NCBI GenBank assembly: GCA_018697195.1
Contig: CM031858.1
Span: 83,467,410-83,531,409 of the forward strand
Direction: 5' to 3'
DNA length: 64,000 bases
Source of the DNA: Certhia americana
Taxonomy: Eukaryota; Chordata; Aves; Passeriformes; Certhiidae
The notes beneath the pieces are model-generated. The model made no database searches. It saw only the letters and a program-made list of their open reading frames with translations, and had not been told where the DNA came from. Positions 50,564 through 62,740 of this stretch are shown here, one piece after another. Position numbers and translations under genes: made by a program. Numbering within the stretch: position 1 is the first letter of the stretch; each line of letters opens with the position of its first letter.

Positions 50564-52733
50564 ATGCATTGAACACTGTTGAACAGAGTCAGGAAATATA
50601 CATGTGCTCTGAGCTTGCAGCAGCTGAGACAAAAATCCTTTATTCCAATTTCTTGCAAAGTCTATGAGAGTATATGAAGAACCAGAGGAGCTCAGTTGTC
50701 TCTAGGAAATTTAAACAAACTTCTGGATTTTAGTGAAATCATGACTGGGAAGTCCTGAAAGACATTTGCTAACATACATTTTATCTGGGGAAAAATGTAA
50801 CTGTACTGTGCTTTCTTTCACAACCTAAAATGTCATCTATCTCACTGTTCTTGTAATGGATGATGGAATATAGGTACAATCACAGTCAATTTTTTCTAAA
50901 ACACATTGCACAGATGCCAATCTTCATACATAAATGCATCTACAACATGGTTAGTTTTGACTAGAATAATTTCCAAGTCTTGTGTTTGTTTGGAATTGGG
51001 ACATATTTATTCATTTGCATTTTTTAAAACTTTCTCCTGCAAAAAATGCTCATTAGAGAAAGAAGGTTTATTACGTCTAAAGAAATGAAAAATCTTAATA
51101 ATTAATCTTTAAAATTGTCTCTAATATATGTCTCTAATGCAGATATTCATAATATTTATGTATGCAGAAATCTCTATTATATGTGCAGATTTTTAATATT
51201 TCTATAAATATATACACACAATTTAAAAAATTTATTATTATTTTTCCTTTCCTTATATCAAAAAGTCAAGGCCCTGCTTTTCACAGTGGTTTTTTTGTTT
51301 TGTTTTGTTTACTGAACACAAGGATTTTTGCATGTGCAGAAATGGATGTTTTCTGATTTGCTCGTGCACCGTCTTTGCTGTGCTGGGAGCCAGGAGCTAA
51401 GCAGTGCTTTTTTCTCTTCCTCTAGTCCAAGTCCCCAAGACACACAAGGATATCCTTGGCACCCTCCCGCTCCTCATATCAAGGAGATGCTGGCCTGAGT
51501 CTGCTTGGTTTTGCAGCCTACCGCAGATAGACTAAAAATAATAATAAAGACAAAGTGGGATTCCTGGAAGAGCAAACCTGATAACCTTGCTGTGATGGCA
51601 GGAGAGGAGAGATTTATGCCTCTGCCACACTGCAGCCAGGTTTGTCCTGCAGGTGTGGGGAGAGGGAGAAGCAGTCTGTACCAAAAGCTGTGTGAACTAC
51701 ACCACGGAGCAGTGCTGATGAAGGAAGCACAGCTTCCTGTCTGCCCTCTGCCCAGCAGAGAAAGAAAAGGTAAAAGCTGCTTCTCCCTTAGTGACTTCCG
51801 AGCCCTACTGACAAGGAAAATAATTTCTCAGTGCTTCCATTTAACAAACCTTTGGCTAGACATCGAGAGAGCAATTTTATCCACAAAGCAAGGCCTCCTT
51901 TGCCCTCTTTCTGCAGGATTTGTGTAGCAAATCCAAATTTGGGGGGAGGTTGATGTAAAAGAAATCTAGATGCACTTCTCTCTAGAGAGCAAGATTACAC
52001 TGGGTTGATATCTATTTCAGAAAGGAAGATGATTTGAAAGTGAATAAATATATAAAAATTTCTTCAGGGTATATGTTCCTCTATGGCAGATTGTGCAACC
52101 AGGCTGTGTGTAAAACTTTGCCTGTTGAGGTTGTGCTTTTTTTCCTGTTTTATTTTAAGTAGCATCCATAGAAATCTCGCCAAATATGACTTTGGTGCCA
52201 GCTCATATGCTGCATATGGCCTGAAGTGCTGGGCTGTTTGGGTTTTTTTTGGGGCATGGGGAGAAGAACAACAATGTTTTGGTTCACACACACAATCCCC
52301 AAGTCCTCGCATCTCTCTGAGTTTTCAGGAAATGAGCATATGGCTTTGGAACATCCACCTCTGAGTCTTGGGCTGTGTCAGCTGTAATGAGGAGAGGAGC
52401 AGCATAAAACACAGGCAAGTCACACATATGTGTCTAGCACAGGAAAGGTACCTTCAAAGAAAGCTGAAGGAGTTGGATATTTCATTGGGGAAGACAGCAC
52501 TTGGATTTGGGTACTAAACACTGTCATCATCTTTTTGGAAACCATATGCTTTCAAAACATGCTGCAGAAGGGACTGTATTGATCTGTTTTGCACCATTAG
52601 CAAGCAATTCTCACAAAATCCTAATTCTCAAGTCAAAAATTGGTCTTCTGCAGTAATAAAAATGCTCACCTTTATGAGGGTTGGGCTGCAAGCCATGATT
52701 TGTCTGTGATGCTGCTCAAAAAGATGCCTTTCT

Positions 52734-52761
52734 TGTTTTGTTTTTTTTTTTTTCTTTTTTT
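52734..52761. repeat. Poly(T) tract
   Basis: T-rich run with single G and C interruptions. Confidence 0.9.
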
Positions 52762-54330
52762 ACCAAAAGGAAATACTTTCTCTTCCACCTTTTGTTGAAC
52801 AGTGGCTGAAATTATGATTTTTTTGGACTTGAGAACGAAAAAAATATAGATAAGTTATTGAAACTATAGGGATTTTCTCCTTGATAGCTGGAAATTTTAG
52901 CAAGTAAAGAAAAGGGCATTATTTAGTGTCTCTATGCATTGAAAAAGTGAAAGAAGGGCAGATTTGTTGTTTGCTGTTATAGGTACAGATCAAGCCTTCA
53001 ATTAAAAATCCCTAGCCTTGCTGTTGCATACTTTATTAGGAAACCAGAAGTCTGCAAATAAGGTAGAATAAAATTATTGTCTAGTTGGGTTAACTTTGGT
53101 AATTATTTAATTTCTTCTTTTCGTCTGAACTTCCTGACTGAGGACCCATCACAAATATCAGGGAAACAAGCATTTCCCCAGAGACTTCTAAGAAGCAGGA
53201 AGCACTATACTGTAAAATCCATTGCTGTTAAATTAAAGCTCGGTAAAGGATATGTCCCTCCATTATGCAAATTTTTAGTCTGAGTATTGGAGGAAAATAG
53301 TATTTTGTTAGGCTGCTTCAACACTTGCTGGTGAATGGCTATAACTTGATGTTCCATGCATGGTATCTTCACAATTTCTACCCAGTGAACTAGCAAGGTG
53401 GGTGCCTGCAATGAAAATCTAAGTGAATGAAGTGAAGCACCCAGCACCAGCTTGGCAGTAAAAGACAGCTGCACTTCTGAAGAGTACAAACCAAGATCAA
53501 TGACATTTCAAAAGCATCCTGAAATTGTTTACTACCAGTAAAGCACAAATGCCTCTGACTGGATGTACGGATAGACTATTAGATGTCTGCTCCTGTTCCA
53601 ATGTCTCTTAAATGAACAAGCTTTAAATACATCATTTTTTATATGCTGCACTTTTGTTTCCTTTTATGTAATGGATTATTCAGAGCACTTTCTTTGGGAT
53701 AGAGTTTGTCAGTCAGATGGAAGTTATTTGATTTTACAAACACATTTGCATAGCAAGACATGTGCCTTTTATACTGAACATTAATGCAAATACATGCACT
53801 CTACCTAATTCAAGGAGACATCATTCTGTTAGAGCTCCCATGTTAATCCACAGCTTTGCTTTGACCCCTTTACACAAAATCAAAGTGAAAAAAAAGGTAT
53901 GAAGATCTTCAAATGTCCCTGCCAATAGCAACAAGGGAACAATTCGGACCATGCCCAGCAGACAGCAGTCATAGAGTTGTTTTTTGAGTATTTGAAGCAA
54001 CTTAAATTTGGAAATAATAATTGTAGGACCTGAGAGACAGGTATCAAAGATTTCAGATTTTTAGAGTTAATCTGTTTTACATGGGAAAACCCCAGGGAGA
54101 TGACTGAAGTTTAACATTCCCAGTGCTCTCTGAGTTTGCGGCCTCCAAGGCAGAGAGAAATGCACAGGTATTCATGCCCTATTTTCATAACCTGATCTCA
54201 GTTTCAGAGCCCTGTTGTTCTGCCTACCTGTGGACAGCAGGATGAAGTTCACTATGATTTTTTTCCTCCTTATAGGGATTTTCTGGCCAGGAAGAGGAAA
54301 AAATCAAAGCCACTGCAGTGTGTTATATAA

Positions 54331-54377
54331 CTTCTTTTTTTTTTCTTCTTTTTTTTTTTTTCTTTTTTTTTTTCCTT
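54331..54377. repeat. T/C-rich pyrimidine tract
   Basis: About 45 bases of almost pure T with scattered C, ending just before CCTTCAG. It resembles a polypyrimidine tract with a following CAG, but no exon is recognisable after it. Confidence 0.9.
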
Positions 54378-57300
54378 CAGATGAGAAAGTGTTGATTCTT
54401 CCCTTCACAGCCTGGCTTCCCAGCTGCTGGCTTCCTTGCTTTTATTACAAAGTTCTACCATGTTAATCTAATCCTTTCTCTCTGTTACATCATTCTCCCA
54501 CTTTAGCCCAGGAAGTTTGTTGCAAGTGGACTTCATTCATTTCAAATGAATTGACTGCTTTCAATTTTAACCAGACTGAAGTTGTGATTGTGTGTTGTTT
54601 ATCCATAGTATGAATGGGGAAAAACTCTTCTTGCTGGGGAGAGATCAGAGGAGATTATTTAGCCTGAACTGTCTCCACTCCCAGGACTGAGACTTCCTTA
54701 GGTAAGCTTGCTGACCTGAAGAATATACCTTTCTTTACTCATCTGCTTTTTTACCTCTGTCATTTTAATATTGCACCTCCAACTATCTATCTAGGTTATA
54801 CACTGCTATCCTGAGATGTGTTTAATTTGCTGCTGTGAACAGGTGAAGATCTATTTCTTTGTTCAGTGCAGGCACAATGTGGTATATTTTCAAACAGTTT
54901 CACTATTTGTAACTGAGAAATTTTCATCAACACAGCTGCTTTCTATGTAGCTACAAGCATCTGGAAACATAAGGCTACCCACAGCAGTCAGAGTCACTTG
55001 TAAGAGGTGCTTCGTGGCCCATTAACAAAGCTGTCACATACGGCTTCCCTTTAATTAAATATTGCTAGGAATTTAGTCTTGGTACAATGTTTCAGACTAA
55101 TATGGAAAAATCCTTTTAAACTGCCTAACAGATCAACATGCCTACATGGCTCTCCCCCTGTTCTACTGCCTGGATGAAGCTGCGGTACACAAAATGCCAA
55201 TATTGTTCAGCTTTTTGTGCCATTTGGGTTCTTACTGGCTTTGCTAACAATATAATTAGGGATAGCAGTTAATGTCTGTGATGGTTTATGTGAACGGTGG
55301 TTTATTTATTTTAATTACTATGAGGAAATCTCCAACCTCTTTCACAACAGTATATCAGTAGGGTTTTTTCATCTGTTTGAATCAACTCTTGAAAAATTAA
55401 GAGGTCTGTAAAAATTTCCCTGTTCAGTATCAAGCATAAGCAATTACATAAATAAACAGCTTTCCAATGGAATGATTCTCATCCTGTGAAAAATTTCACT
55501 CTATGCTGCCCACCTCCTTTGGCAGGTACTGCTGAAGATCACACATCTCTCTGGAACACTTGCGTGTAAGTGAGATTCTTTCACTTTTAGGGCTGCCTTT
55601 TTTCATTAGCTGTTTAATAAGTACTTGTGGCTAATGAGCTCTAAGCGTTTTGTTTGTTGCTTGGAAAGGAAAGATAATGTGCTGTCTGTCAATCAGAGTG
55701 CAGTTTTGAAGACTTAATTCCTTTAAGAACACATTTCAGGCTCAGAAGACATTCCAAGAATCAGCAAATTCTAATAAGTATGAATTATTCACTTACACTG
55801 TATTTTTCTACTGAGTAGTACTCATTTCTCCTGATGCTCAGTTTTACTGGCAAAATTGTCTTTGAAACAAGCCTACTACCTGGGTGTACAAAATTCATTG
55901 TGTTGCAAACTTGCCTGAATGGATCAGTTTACTTCTAACACTGATTTCTTCCAAATTGTTTACTTTGTTATATTCACTTAAACATTTTAATTTTTGAATT
56001 GATACATAATTTAATGACAGAAAAATAATAATAAGATTTCTTCTATCACATAGTGTATTTAATTATCTTCACATCTCTTCCATAGGGATGGGAATTCTTG
56101 CCCCTACTCTTTGGAACATCAACCATAGCAGTATTGCACAACATAAGCATAAGGAAAATGCAGCTCTAGAAACTTTTAACTTTAAGAACAGATAATTTTA
56201 AGTAAGTTATTTACTGGAGACTTGTCTGGAAAATCTGGTCCTGGCATTTTGCTTAGGAACATTTTCAAGCCAGTGGTGCTTGACAGAAGTCCTGTTTGCC
56301 AATGTATTTCCAAGTGCTGTTATAACTAGACCATGTAGTTCTACACCTGTCTTCCCTCAGCAAAGAAACTAATCTTTTTAAAGGGGAGATCTCCAATGCC
56401 ATGGTGAACAGATTTTATTTCTTCATGCATTTCCCATGTGGCTTTGGGTTGTGCTGAATGAATGAATACTGTAACACTAAGTCTTCATTCAGATTCTCAG
56501 CACTGGCTGGGGGCAAATCCATCTCTGCAGATGTTTTCTTTTGGCAGGAAATGTATTGGCAGGAACAGAACTTTGTTTATTGGAAACCTTTCTTCCATCT
56601 CTCAGTTCCGACTTGTTTGTTTGAGCAATACTGTCCTGAGATATAAAACGTCCTTATTTTATTGCCAAATGCCTGAGCCATGGGTAGTCTTTACAAATGT
56701 TTCAAAACCCCTCACATTTGTGCTCTATTGGCTTGCTCTGCATCTGGATACATCAGCATTAGCATTTATAAATTAAGGAAGGGAGAGAAAAAAAGCCAAA
56801 CCAAAACAAACAAAAAACTTCAAAAAACCTCAATATGCTCCAGGTAAATATAATGGAGCGAGTGAATAAATGCTAGTTAAGCATTACTTTGTACTGGGGA
56901 GTCACAGAAATGTTAAGCAAAGAGGCCATGAGTACACAATAAAACATGAGTATATCTAATAAGGCATAATGGCAATGTTAGTCTATTTAGCAGCTGTTAC
57001 AAAGCAAGGAAGCTGCAAGGAATTCTTAAGAATCAAAGTAAGTGGTAGCATTCTTTTTGAGTTTAGGAATCCTGCTTATTCTGTAAAATCAACTTTTATT
57101 TAGTGATGCTGAATAGCACCTGTAAAGTAGAAGACTTTTCAGCAGGAGAGGATGAATAGTACAGGTTCAAGAACGTATTGATTACTGCAGCAACGAGAGA
57201 GGTTGTGCTGGTGTAACTGTGATATGTCCGTACTTCTGAATCCAAATAATGGGATTGTATGCTCTGCCTCTGTGAGAAGTGTTTGAGCCCATGTAACATT

Positions 57301-57840
57301 CACTAACGGGTCTGAATCATCTTCGAACATGTATGGCATAAATAATTTCCCTATGCTGTACACATAGAATTAAAAGGTAGGCTAGATTAAGCGTCTTGCT
57401 CAAGGGCATAGAGGAAGACCAAATCTGACTATTGTTCTTGTCAACTGGTGCAGCATTTATCAGGTTGCTGATTAAGTGGAGGGTCCTACATTCTATTATT
57501 GGTCATGCTGGTCTGACAAGGAGTCCTGGTAAGGTGGCATACAAATGAACCCTTGTAATTTACGTACCATTAGAAACACAAGACAGAAGGAAGAAAATCA
57601 ATGCTTTGTTTTATAGTAAAGAAAAAATCAATGAGGAAAGAAATGGTGTTTCCTAGGATCTCAGAAAATGTTTTGGGCTATGGGGAATAGTTAGAGGGAA
57701 TTAAAACTATTTGATACAAGTTGCCAGTGTCCTTTTAGAGAACAATGGTCTAGAGCTACCTTTTTGTAACAAAAACATGAGTAAAATCTGGAAGTTTAAA
57801 GTTGTGAAAAGGAAGAAATATCAAAAATACCCTTCTGCTG

Positions 57841-57865
57841 TTTTTGTTTTGTTTTTTTTTTTTTT
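57841..57865. repeat. Poly(T) tract
   Basis: T run interrupted by two G, followed by an AT-rich stretch. Confidence 0.9.
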
Positions 57866-58261
57866 ATTATTTTAAAATAAACTGGCAGACAGATGCATTG
57901 AATCTATGAAAACCGAAGAAAATGTGTTAAAAATAGAATTGAAAAACTAACATGTGCAGCAAATGAGAGGCTACATGTAATCCCAAAATCCACAACACAG
58001 GTTTACCTAAGAGAACAGCCAGAGGTCCATTTCTAGTTTTGTTTTTCTGTCTCTTACAGTAGCATATAATGGATTGCTAGGGGAAAAATGTAAAAACAGG
58101 CCAAAAATGGAATAAAGTTTTCATGGTGTTGACTCTTGCTCTTGGCAGTCTGCAGTTTAGAGACACCCCGAACCAGAGGCTGCATCAGGGCCATCTTATT
58201 TAATGGTCTCTGACATTATTTTTATCATTTTTAACTCTTCTTTAAAGACAATACTCTGATT

Positions 58262-58294
58262 AAACAAACAAACAAACAAACAAACAAACAAAAC
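58262..58294. repeat. (CAAA)n microsatellite
   Basis: Seven or more nearly perfect CAAA units. A similar (CAAA)n tract occurs at 12490. Confidence 0.93.
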
Positions 58295-58457
58295 AGAAAA
58301 CCAGAAAACCACCATTTAAGTATGTATAATAAAAATCAATGGGTTTGTTTTGCTTTAAACCTGCTTACTTTTCACTAGGTACCCCTATTTTATATAGCAC
58401 AACAAATGCTGAAAAATTGGTTCCCTAACTCCTTCTTCAGTTAGTTTTGCAGTCTGC

Positions 58458-59265
58458 AGAATCACAGTATCACAGGAAAAGCTGAGCTGGAAGGGACCCA
58501 CTAGGATCATAGAGTCCAATTCCTGGCATTACACAGGATACCCCAATAACCACTCCATGGGCCTGAGTGCATTGTCCAAATGCTTCTTGAACTCTGTCAG
58601 GCTTGATGTTGTGACCACTTCCCTGGGGTGCCTGTTCAGCGCCCAAACACCCTCTGGGTGAAAAACCTTTTCTAATACTCAACCTAAACCTCCCCTTACA
58701 CGACTTCAGGCCATTCCCTTGGATCCTGTCACTGGTCATCACAGAGCTGAGATCAGTGCCTGCCCCTCCTCTTCACCTCATAGGAAGCTGTAACAGCAGT
58801 GAGGTCTCCCCTCAGTCTTCTCCAGGCTGAACAGACCAAGTGACCTCAGCTGCTCCTCTTTTGGTTTCCCCTCCAGATCCTTCACCACCTTCATTGCCCT
58901 TCTTTGGACACTCTCTAACAGCTCAATGTCTTTTTTATATGGTGTCATCCAGAAGTGCCCCCAGCACTGGAGGTGAGGCTGCACCAGCTCAGAGAAGAGC
59001 AGGACAATCCCCTCCCTTGCCCGGCTGTGATGTTGTGCCTGATGGCCCCCAGGATGGGGTTGGCCCTCCTGGCTGCCAGGGCACTGCTGGCTCATGGTCA
59101 ACTTTCCATCCACCAGACACCCCAGGTCCCTTTTTTTGACACTGCATTCCAGCATCTCATTCCCTACATCCAGGGTTTTCCCATGCCAGGTGCAGAATCC
59201 ACACTTACCCTTACTAAATATGGTTGCTGATTGTCCATCCCTCTGATTTGTCTAGGTTATCCAAC
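58458..59265 (-). mobile_element. CR1 LINE fragment, best preserved copy, 3' end plus ORF2 C-terminal part
   Basis: About 808 bases of antisense CR1. The + strand begins with the complement of the terminal repeat ('AGAATCACAGTATCACAGG'), then 'GAGCTGGAAGGGACCCACTA' and GGATCATAGAGTCCAATTCC. It passes 'CACTTCCCTGGGGTGCCTG' and 'CCTCCAGATCCTTCACCACC' and ends near 'CTCTGATTTGTCTAGGTTA', where the element is 5' truncated. On the minus strand, the frame at 58778-59155 encodes the C-terminal part of the ORF2 reverse transcriptase, with YKKDIELLESVQRRA and RSLGLFSLEK visible. The rest (MTSDRIQGNG, KGRFRLSIRK) is in another frame at 58470-58742, so a frameshift near 58760 kills it. In intact CR1, this protein has an endonuclease and a reverse transcriptase domain and copies the element's own RNA into new sites. 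Here only a dead tail remains. Confidence 0.97.
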
Positions 59266-59484
59266 AGATTACTCTTTCCCCTTGCTCCCTCTACCCAAAA
59301 GTTATTTCTCGGTTAAACTGTTGTGCCTTTGGATATTTGTTTTATCTGAAATATAAATAATTCAATAACTAAAAATAATTTTGCTCTTATGTTTATCTTT
59401 ATAGGTACTTTTTGTACCATAATGACATTTGAGGTATGAATTTATGCTGTGTCATAATGATGGTCTCACTTTGTTTTTTCTTTC

Positions 59485-61440
59485 TTTCTAACAGTTCCTA
59501 ATATTTCTCTCTTTTTTCTTTTTGACTGCTAGTGAGCTTTGTAGAGTAGATTTTCAGTACCTACCAACAGTGCCTCAGGAGTCCTTCTTAAGTGATAATA
59601 TTCCCCAAGTTGAGTCCATCAGTTGTTTGCCCTTTGTTTTAATGTTGTTTGTCATATTATACGAAATTTTGTCACTCCTTATTTCACCTCTTCTCCAGAT
59701 ATCTCATATTATGGTGAAAAAGAGAAATTATTTGGCTCTAGGCAATGCTTCCATTCCTGTCTGCCTATGTTGTTCCCTGCCTTTTAGCTAATTTCCTGTA
59801 CACAAGCAGACCTTTCTCCTGCAACACACTTTATTTTTTAGCACCTTCTTGTGAAGAACTTTGTCTAAGCTTTTATGGAAAACTGCAATTTAGCCTACTT
59901 CACTAGCTAGATTATTCTTTACCATATTTCCATGGACATTTTTCTTTTTTTAGAATTTTAATAAATTTGTGAGGCATGATTTATTCCTCATTAGAACATA
60001 CCTGTTTATACATCCACATATGCATTAAGACCTCATATAATTTATATGTCAGAAATACCAAAATTGCTCATCCGTAAATATTAAATACTTTTGAATGTGT
60101 TTTAAAAAATATGTACCCAGCATTCCAAAATATCTTCTATTTCTCTGGCAGCAAGACGAACATAAGTGGTATACCGAACACAGTACTTAGTGTCTAGCAA
60201 TTTCACATTAAATTCTTCTGGAATTCATGGAATTCCATTGGAAATCTTAGAACTCTGTTCTGAATTAATTCTTATTAAGAATTTTATATATTCATTTCAA
60301 AGGCTGTTTTGCTTGTGCTTCAGTTTGGGTCTTAGTTTCATAAATAAGCATACTGTAAAGAAATATTGTGGCACAGAAATCTACCTAAGGTCATTTGCCC
60401 CCTAACTACTGCCATTGGATCTCATTTTCTGTTTGGCATTTTAATAGGTTTGGGTTTTTTCCTAATGTTTTGAAAAATATCCTTGGAGATTTGAGTTGTT
60501 TTCTCAAGTGTTCCTCAAAAATTCTTTTTTTTTTTGTTCTGTCTTGTTCTAGATTTACACTTGACATGATGGTTTCATATTTTCATATTTTGTAACACCT
60601 CTGTGTATGTATAATATATAAATCTATTGTGTTAATATATCCCTATAAAATATTCTGTATTGCCTTGAATTTATTTTAGATTTTATTGAAATTCTATATT
60701 TATACCATCAGTTTCATATTCTCTACATTTGAACACATTTTCAGGAGAAGAATCTACTAATTCTGTCAACCTCCTTTACTTTGCTGTTAAAAGTATGCTA
60801 TCTTTTTCTTGTCCTTCTAGTAATTTCTTCTTGGTAGGTAATCTTGACTTAGTCTGGCCCATCAAAAAGGGGTCTCTAAGCAGTTATCCTGAAGGCAAAA
60901 AGTATTTTACCCTTTCATGTCTCAGAGCTTTTTATGTAATTCCCTTTTTTGAATCTAAATGTTAGGTAGGGGATATTTTGGCTTTTTAACTATGGTAACA
61001 GGGTGAATCATTGTCAGATACATATTTACCAAGTTCTTTGTTGCTTGGGATTAAATTCTGCCTTTGTAAATTCTTATTGTTCCAACAAATAGTCTAACAT
61101 GGTGCCATTGTAGTGTCAATAATTTAAGTCTCTCCATCACTTTTTCTTTTAGGATATAGCCAAGTAATTGCCACTGAGTATAACTGAATTCTACTACTAG
61201 TGAATATTCTATACTTACAGTGTAAGTAATCGTTTTCAGCACTACATAGTCTTTATCACTGTCCTGGCTGAGTGGTCAATTATACTTTATGTATCACATT
61301 TAATATATATTGATTGCATCTAGGTATGGGATTTTAATATGCAATTATTCTGTATTATCAAAGTCTCCTGACTCTAATGTTTTAACTGAATTCTTTTGCT
61401 CCATTCCACTTTGGATTTTTTCCCTTTCCTCTATTTAGGA
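59485..61440 (-). mobile_element. Ancient CR1/L3-type LINE, about 2 kb of ORF2, antisense
   Basis: The + strand gives an ordered series of weak matches to antisense ORF2 of old reptile and bird CR1. At about 59490-59700, TTTTTGACTGCTAGTGAG leads to 'CTTCTCCAGATATCTCATAT'. At about 59850-60000, 'GAAGAACTTTGTCTAAGC' leads to 'TTTGTGAGGCATGATTTATT'. At about 60185-60240, 'AGCAATTTCACATTAAATTC' leads to TTCTGGAATTCATGGAATTC. At about 60460-60570 comes ATATCCTTGGAGATTTGAG and 'TGTTCCTCAAAAATTC'. At about 61250-61350 comes 'CTTTATCACTGTCCTGGCTG' then 'TAGGTATGGGATTTTAATAT'. Left to right this runs from the 3' part of the reverse transcriptase toward the endonuclease, as expected for one antisense element. 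Divergence is heavy, with stops in all frames and probable internal insertions. The identification is from memory of the family, so the edges are approximate. Confidence 0.75.
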
Positions 61441-62740
61441 AAACCAGTCCTAAAAGACTTATCATTCCTCTTCTTCTTGGAGATCTATCATAATCTCTCT
61501 CCAGATTTAGCTAGGCCAAAGTCGGTCAGAAACACTAGTCTATCTTTCAAAAACGCTTAGAAAAATTCCAAAATGTGTGAATTGACACATCCAGGAAACC
61601 AAGGGCAACCACCAAACCAGGGCCAAAACGCCAGGAGCAGATTTATCTGGTTACCTCCCTAACAACGCCAGGTGGCACAGACACACATAGACACGGGTTC
61701 TGCTTGGCTTAGTTCATCCTACAGAGGTGGGGGTTTGCTGCCTGCCTCACTGCAACAAAAGGCTTTGGGCATTTTTGAGACTGTGTTGTGTGCTATCTCT
61801 CCATGGGAATTTTTCCTCTAAAAACAGGCAACACTAGGCCTAATGAATGGAGTTTTCCCACACCAACATTTTTAGCATTCCCAGCTGCAAGGTCACTTTG
61901 AATGAAACCATTCTCTCCTCCCTGACAAACCTTTCAGTTTTCATACTTTTCTCCCAGCACAATGATAGACATTACTAAATGGCCAAACACTGTAAGCTTG
62001 CCTGAGACAAAGCTAAAATCATTGATTGTGGAAAATATGACAAGACTGTATATTGAAGAAAACTGGAGGTGAAGTACTGCATTTTGCCAGAAACTGCATT
62101 GCAAACAGAAGTCTCCCAGCACTCTGAACATAGTATTAACTTCAGGTGAACTAGGTACTTCTGGTGAAAAAAGTTCAGAACATGTAGAATAATTCTTGGA
62201 CCATTTCACTGATCTTCAGAAGGAGATGAGGATGCTCAACTGCTGTACAGTACATTAAAAACTTGCAAAACAAATGGTTGTGTGATAGATTAAAACTCCA
62301 AAGTTGGGTATTTTCCCCCTGAAAGGTGACAGCAGTTAGAAACAAGGGGAGAGTAGAGCCAGCACATGTTACAATTTAAGTGTCTAAGCGAGTTTGTTTC
62401 CTGAACCCATTTCCATCTACAAGATCTTTCGACAATCAATTTCATTGTTCAGTATGGAAGATATGGACAAAATACGTGTTCATTTGCTTCCTTCTAGTCC
62501 TGATAATATGACAAAATTGAATCATCATTCTGTGTTCAACTTCTTTATTTCTCTCCTTATTAGCTATATATTTTTATATATTTTATATATATATTTTTCA
62601 TAGAGACATGTCTTTTATAATTTGAGGAGTCTTGGTGTGTACAGCATCTCCTTGTTGGTTGAGCAGATGGTTCCTCCTTGTCACATTTTCCTATTCCTTT
62701 CCTCAGTCAATTGTATTAATTAGGAGATGATGGGAGTCAA
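61441..62740. other. Sequence between two ancient LINE copies, no gene recognised
   Basis: A less T-rich block at about 61560-61760 (for example CCACCAAACCAGGGCCAAAA) contrasts with the LINE sequence on either side. I cannot assign it to any family. The rest is AT-rich unique sequence. Confidence 0.45.
62564..62599. repeat. (TA)n-rich tract
   Basis: Alternating TATATA and TTTTT blocks, simple sequence. Confidence 0.85.

Larger units (their letters stand above)
50564..58457. other. Intergenic DNA, no gene recognised
   Basis: Nearly 8 kb with no assigned interspersed repeat. A 140-codon frame at 51505-51927 overlaps an exon-like interval (acceptor-like CAG at about 51516, donor-like GGTAAA at 51769), but I recognise no protein family. 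Several T tracts occur. The stretch 55020-55340 has a mixed, non-repetitive texture with repeated TTAATTA-type motifs that could be a conserved noncoding element. Confidence 0.5.

Noticed and set aside
54331..54390. Polypyrimidine tract followed by CAG as a 3' splice site
   Set aside because: No exon, frame or matching donor is recognisable downstream, and T tracts of this kind are frequent in the window.
58778..59155. 125-codon antisense frame with reverse-transcriptase text as a possible gene
   Set aside because: It is the C-terminal piece of a 5'-truncated CR1 with a frameshift just downstream, so I annotated it as a mobile element.
58840..59230. Sense-strand frames of 91-99 codons
   Set aside because: They are shadows on the opposite strand of the antisense CR1.
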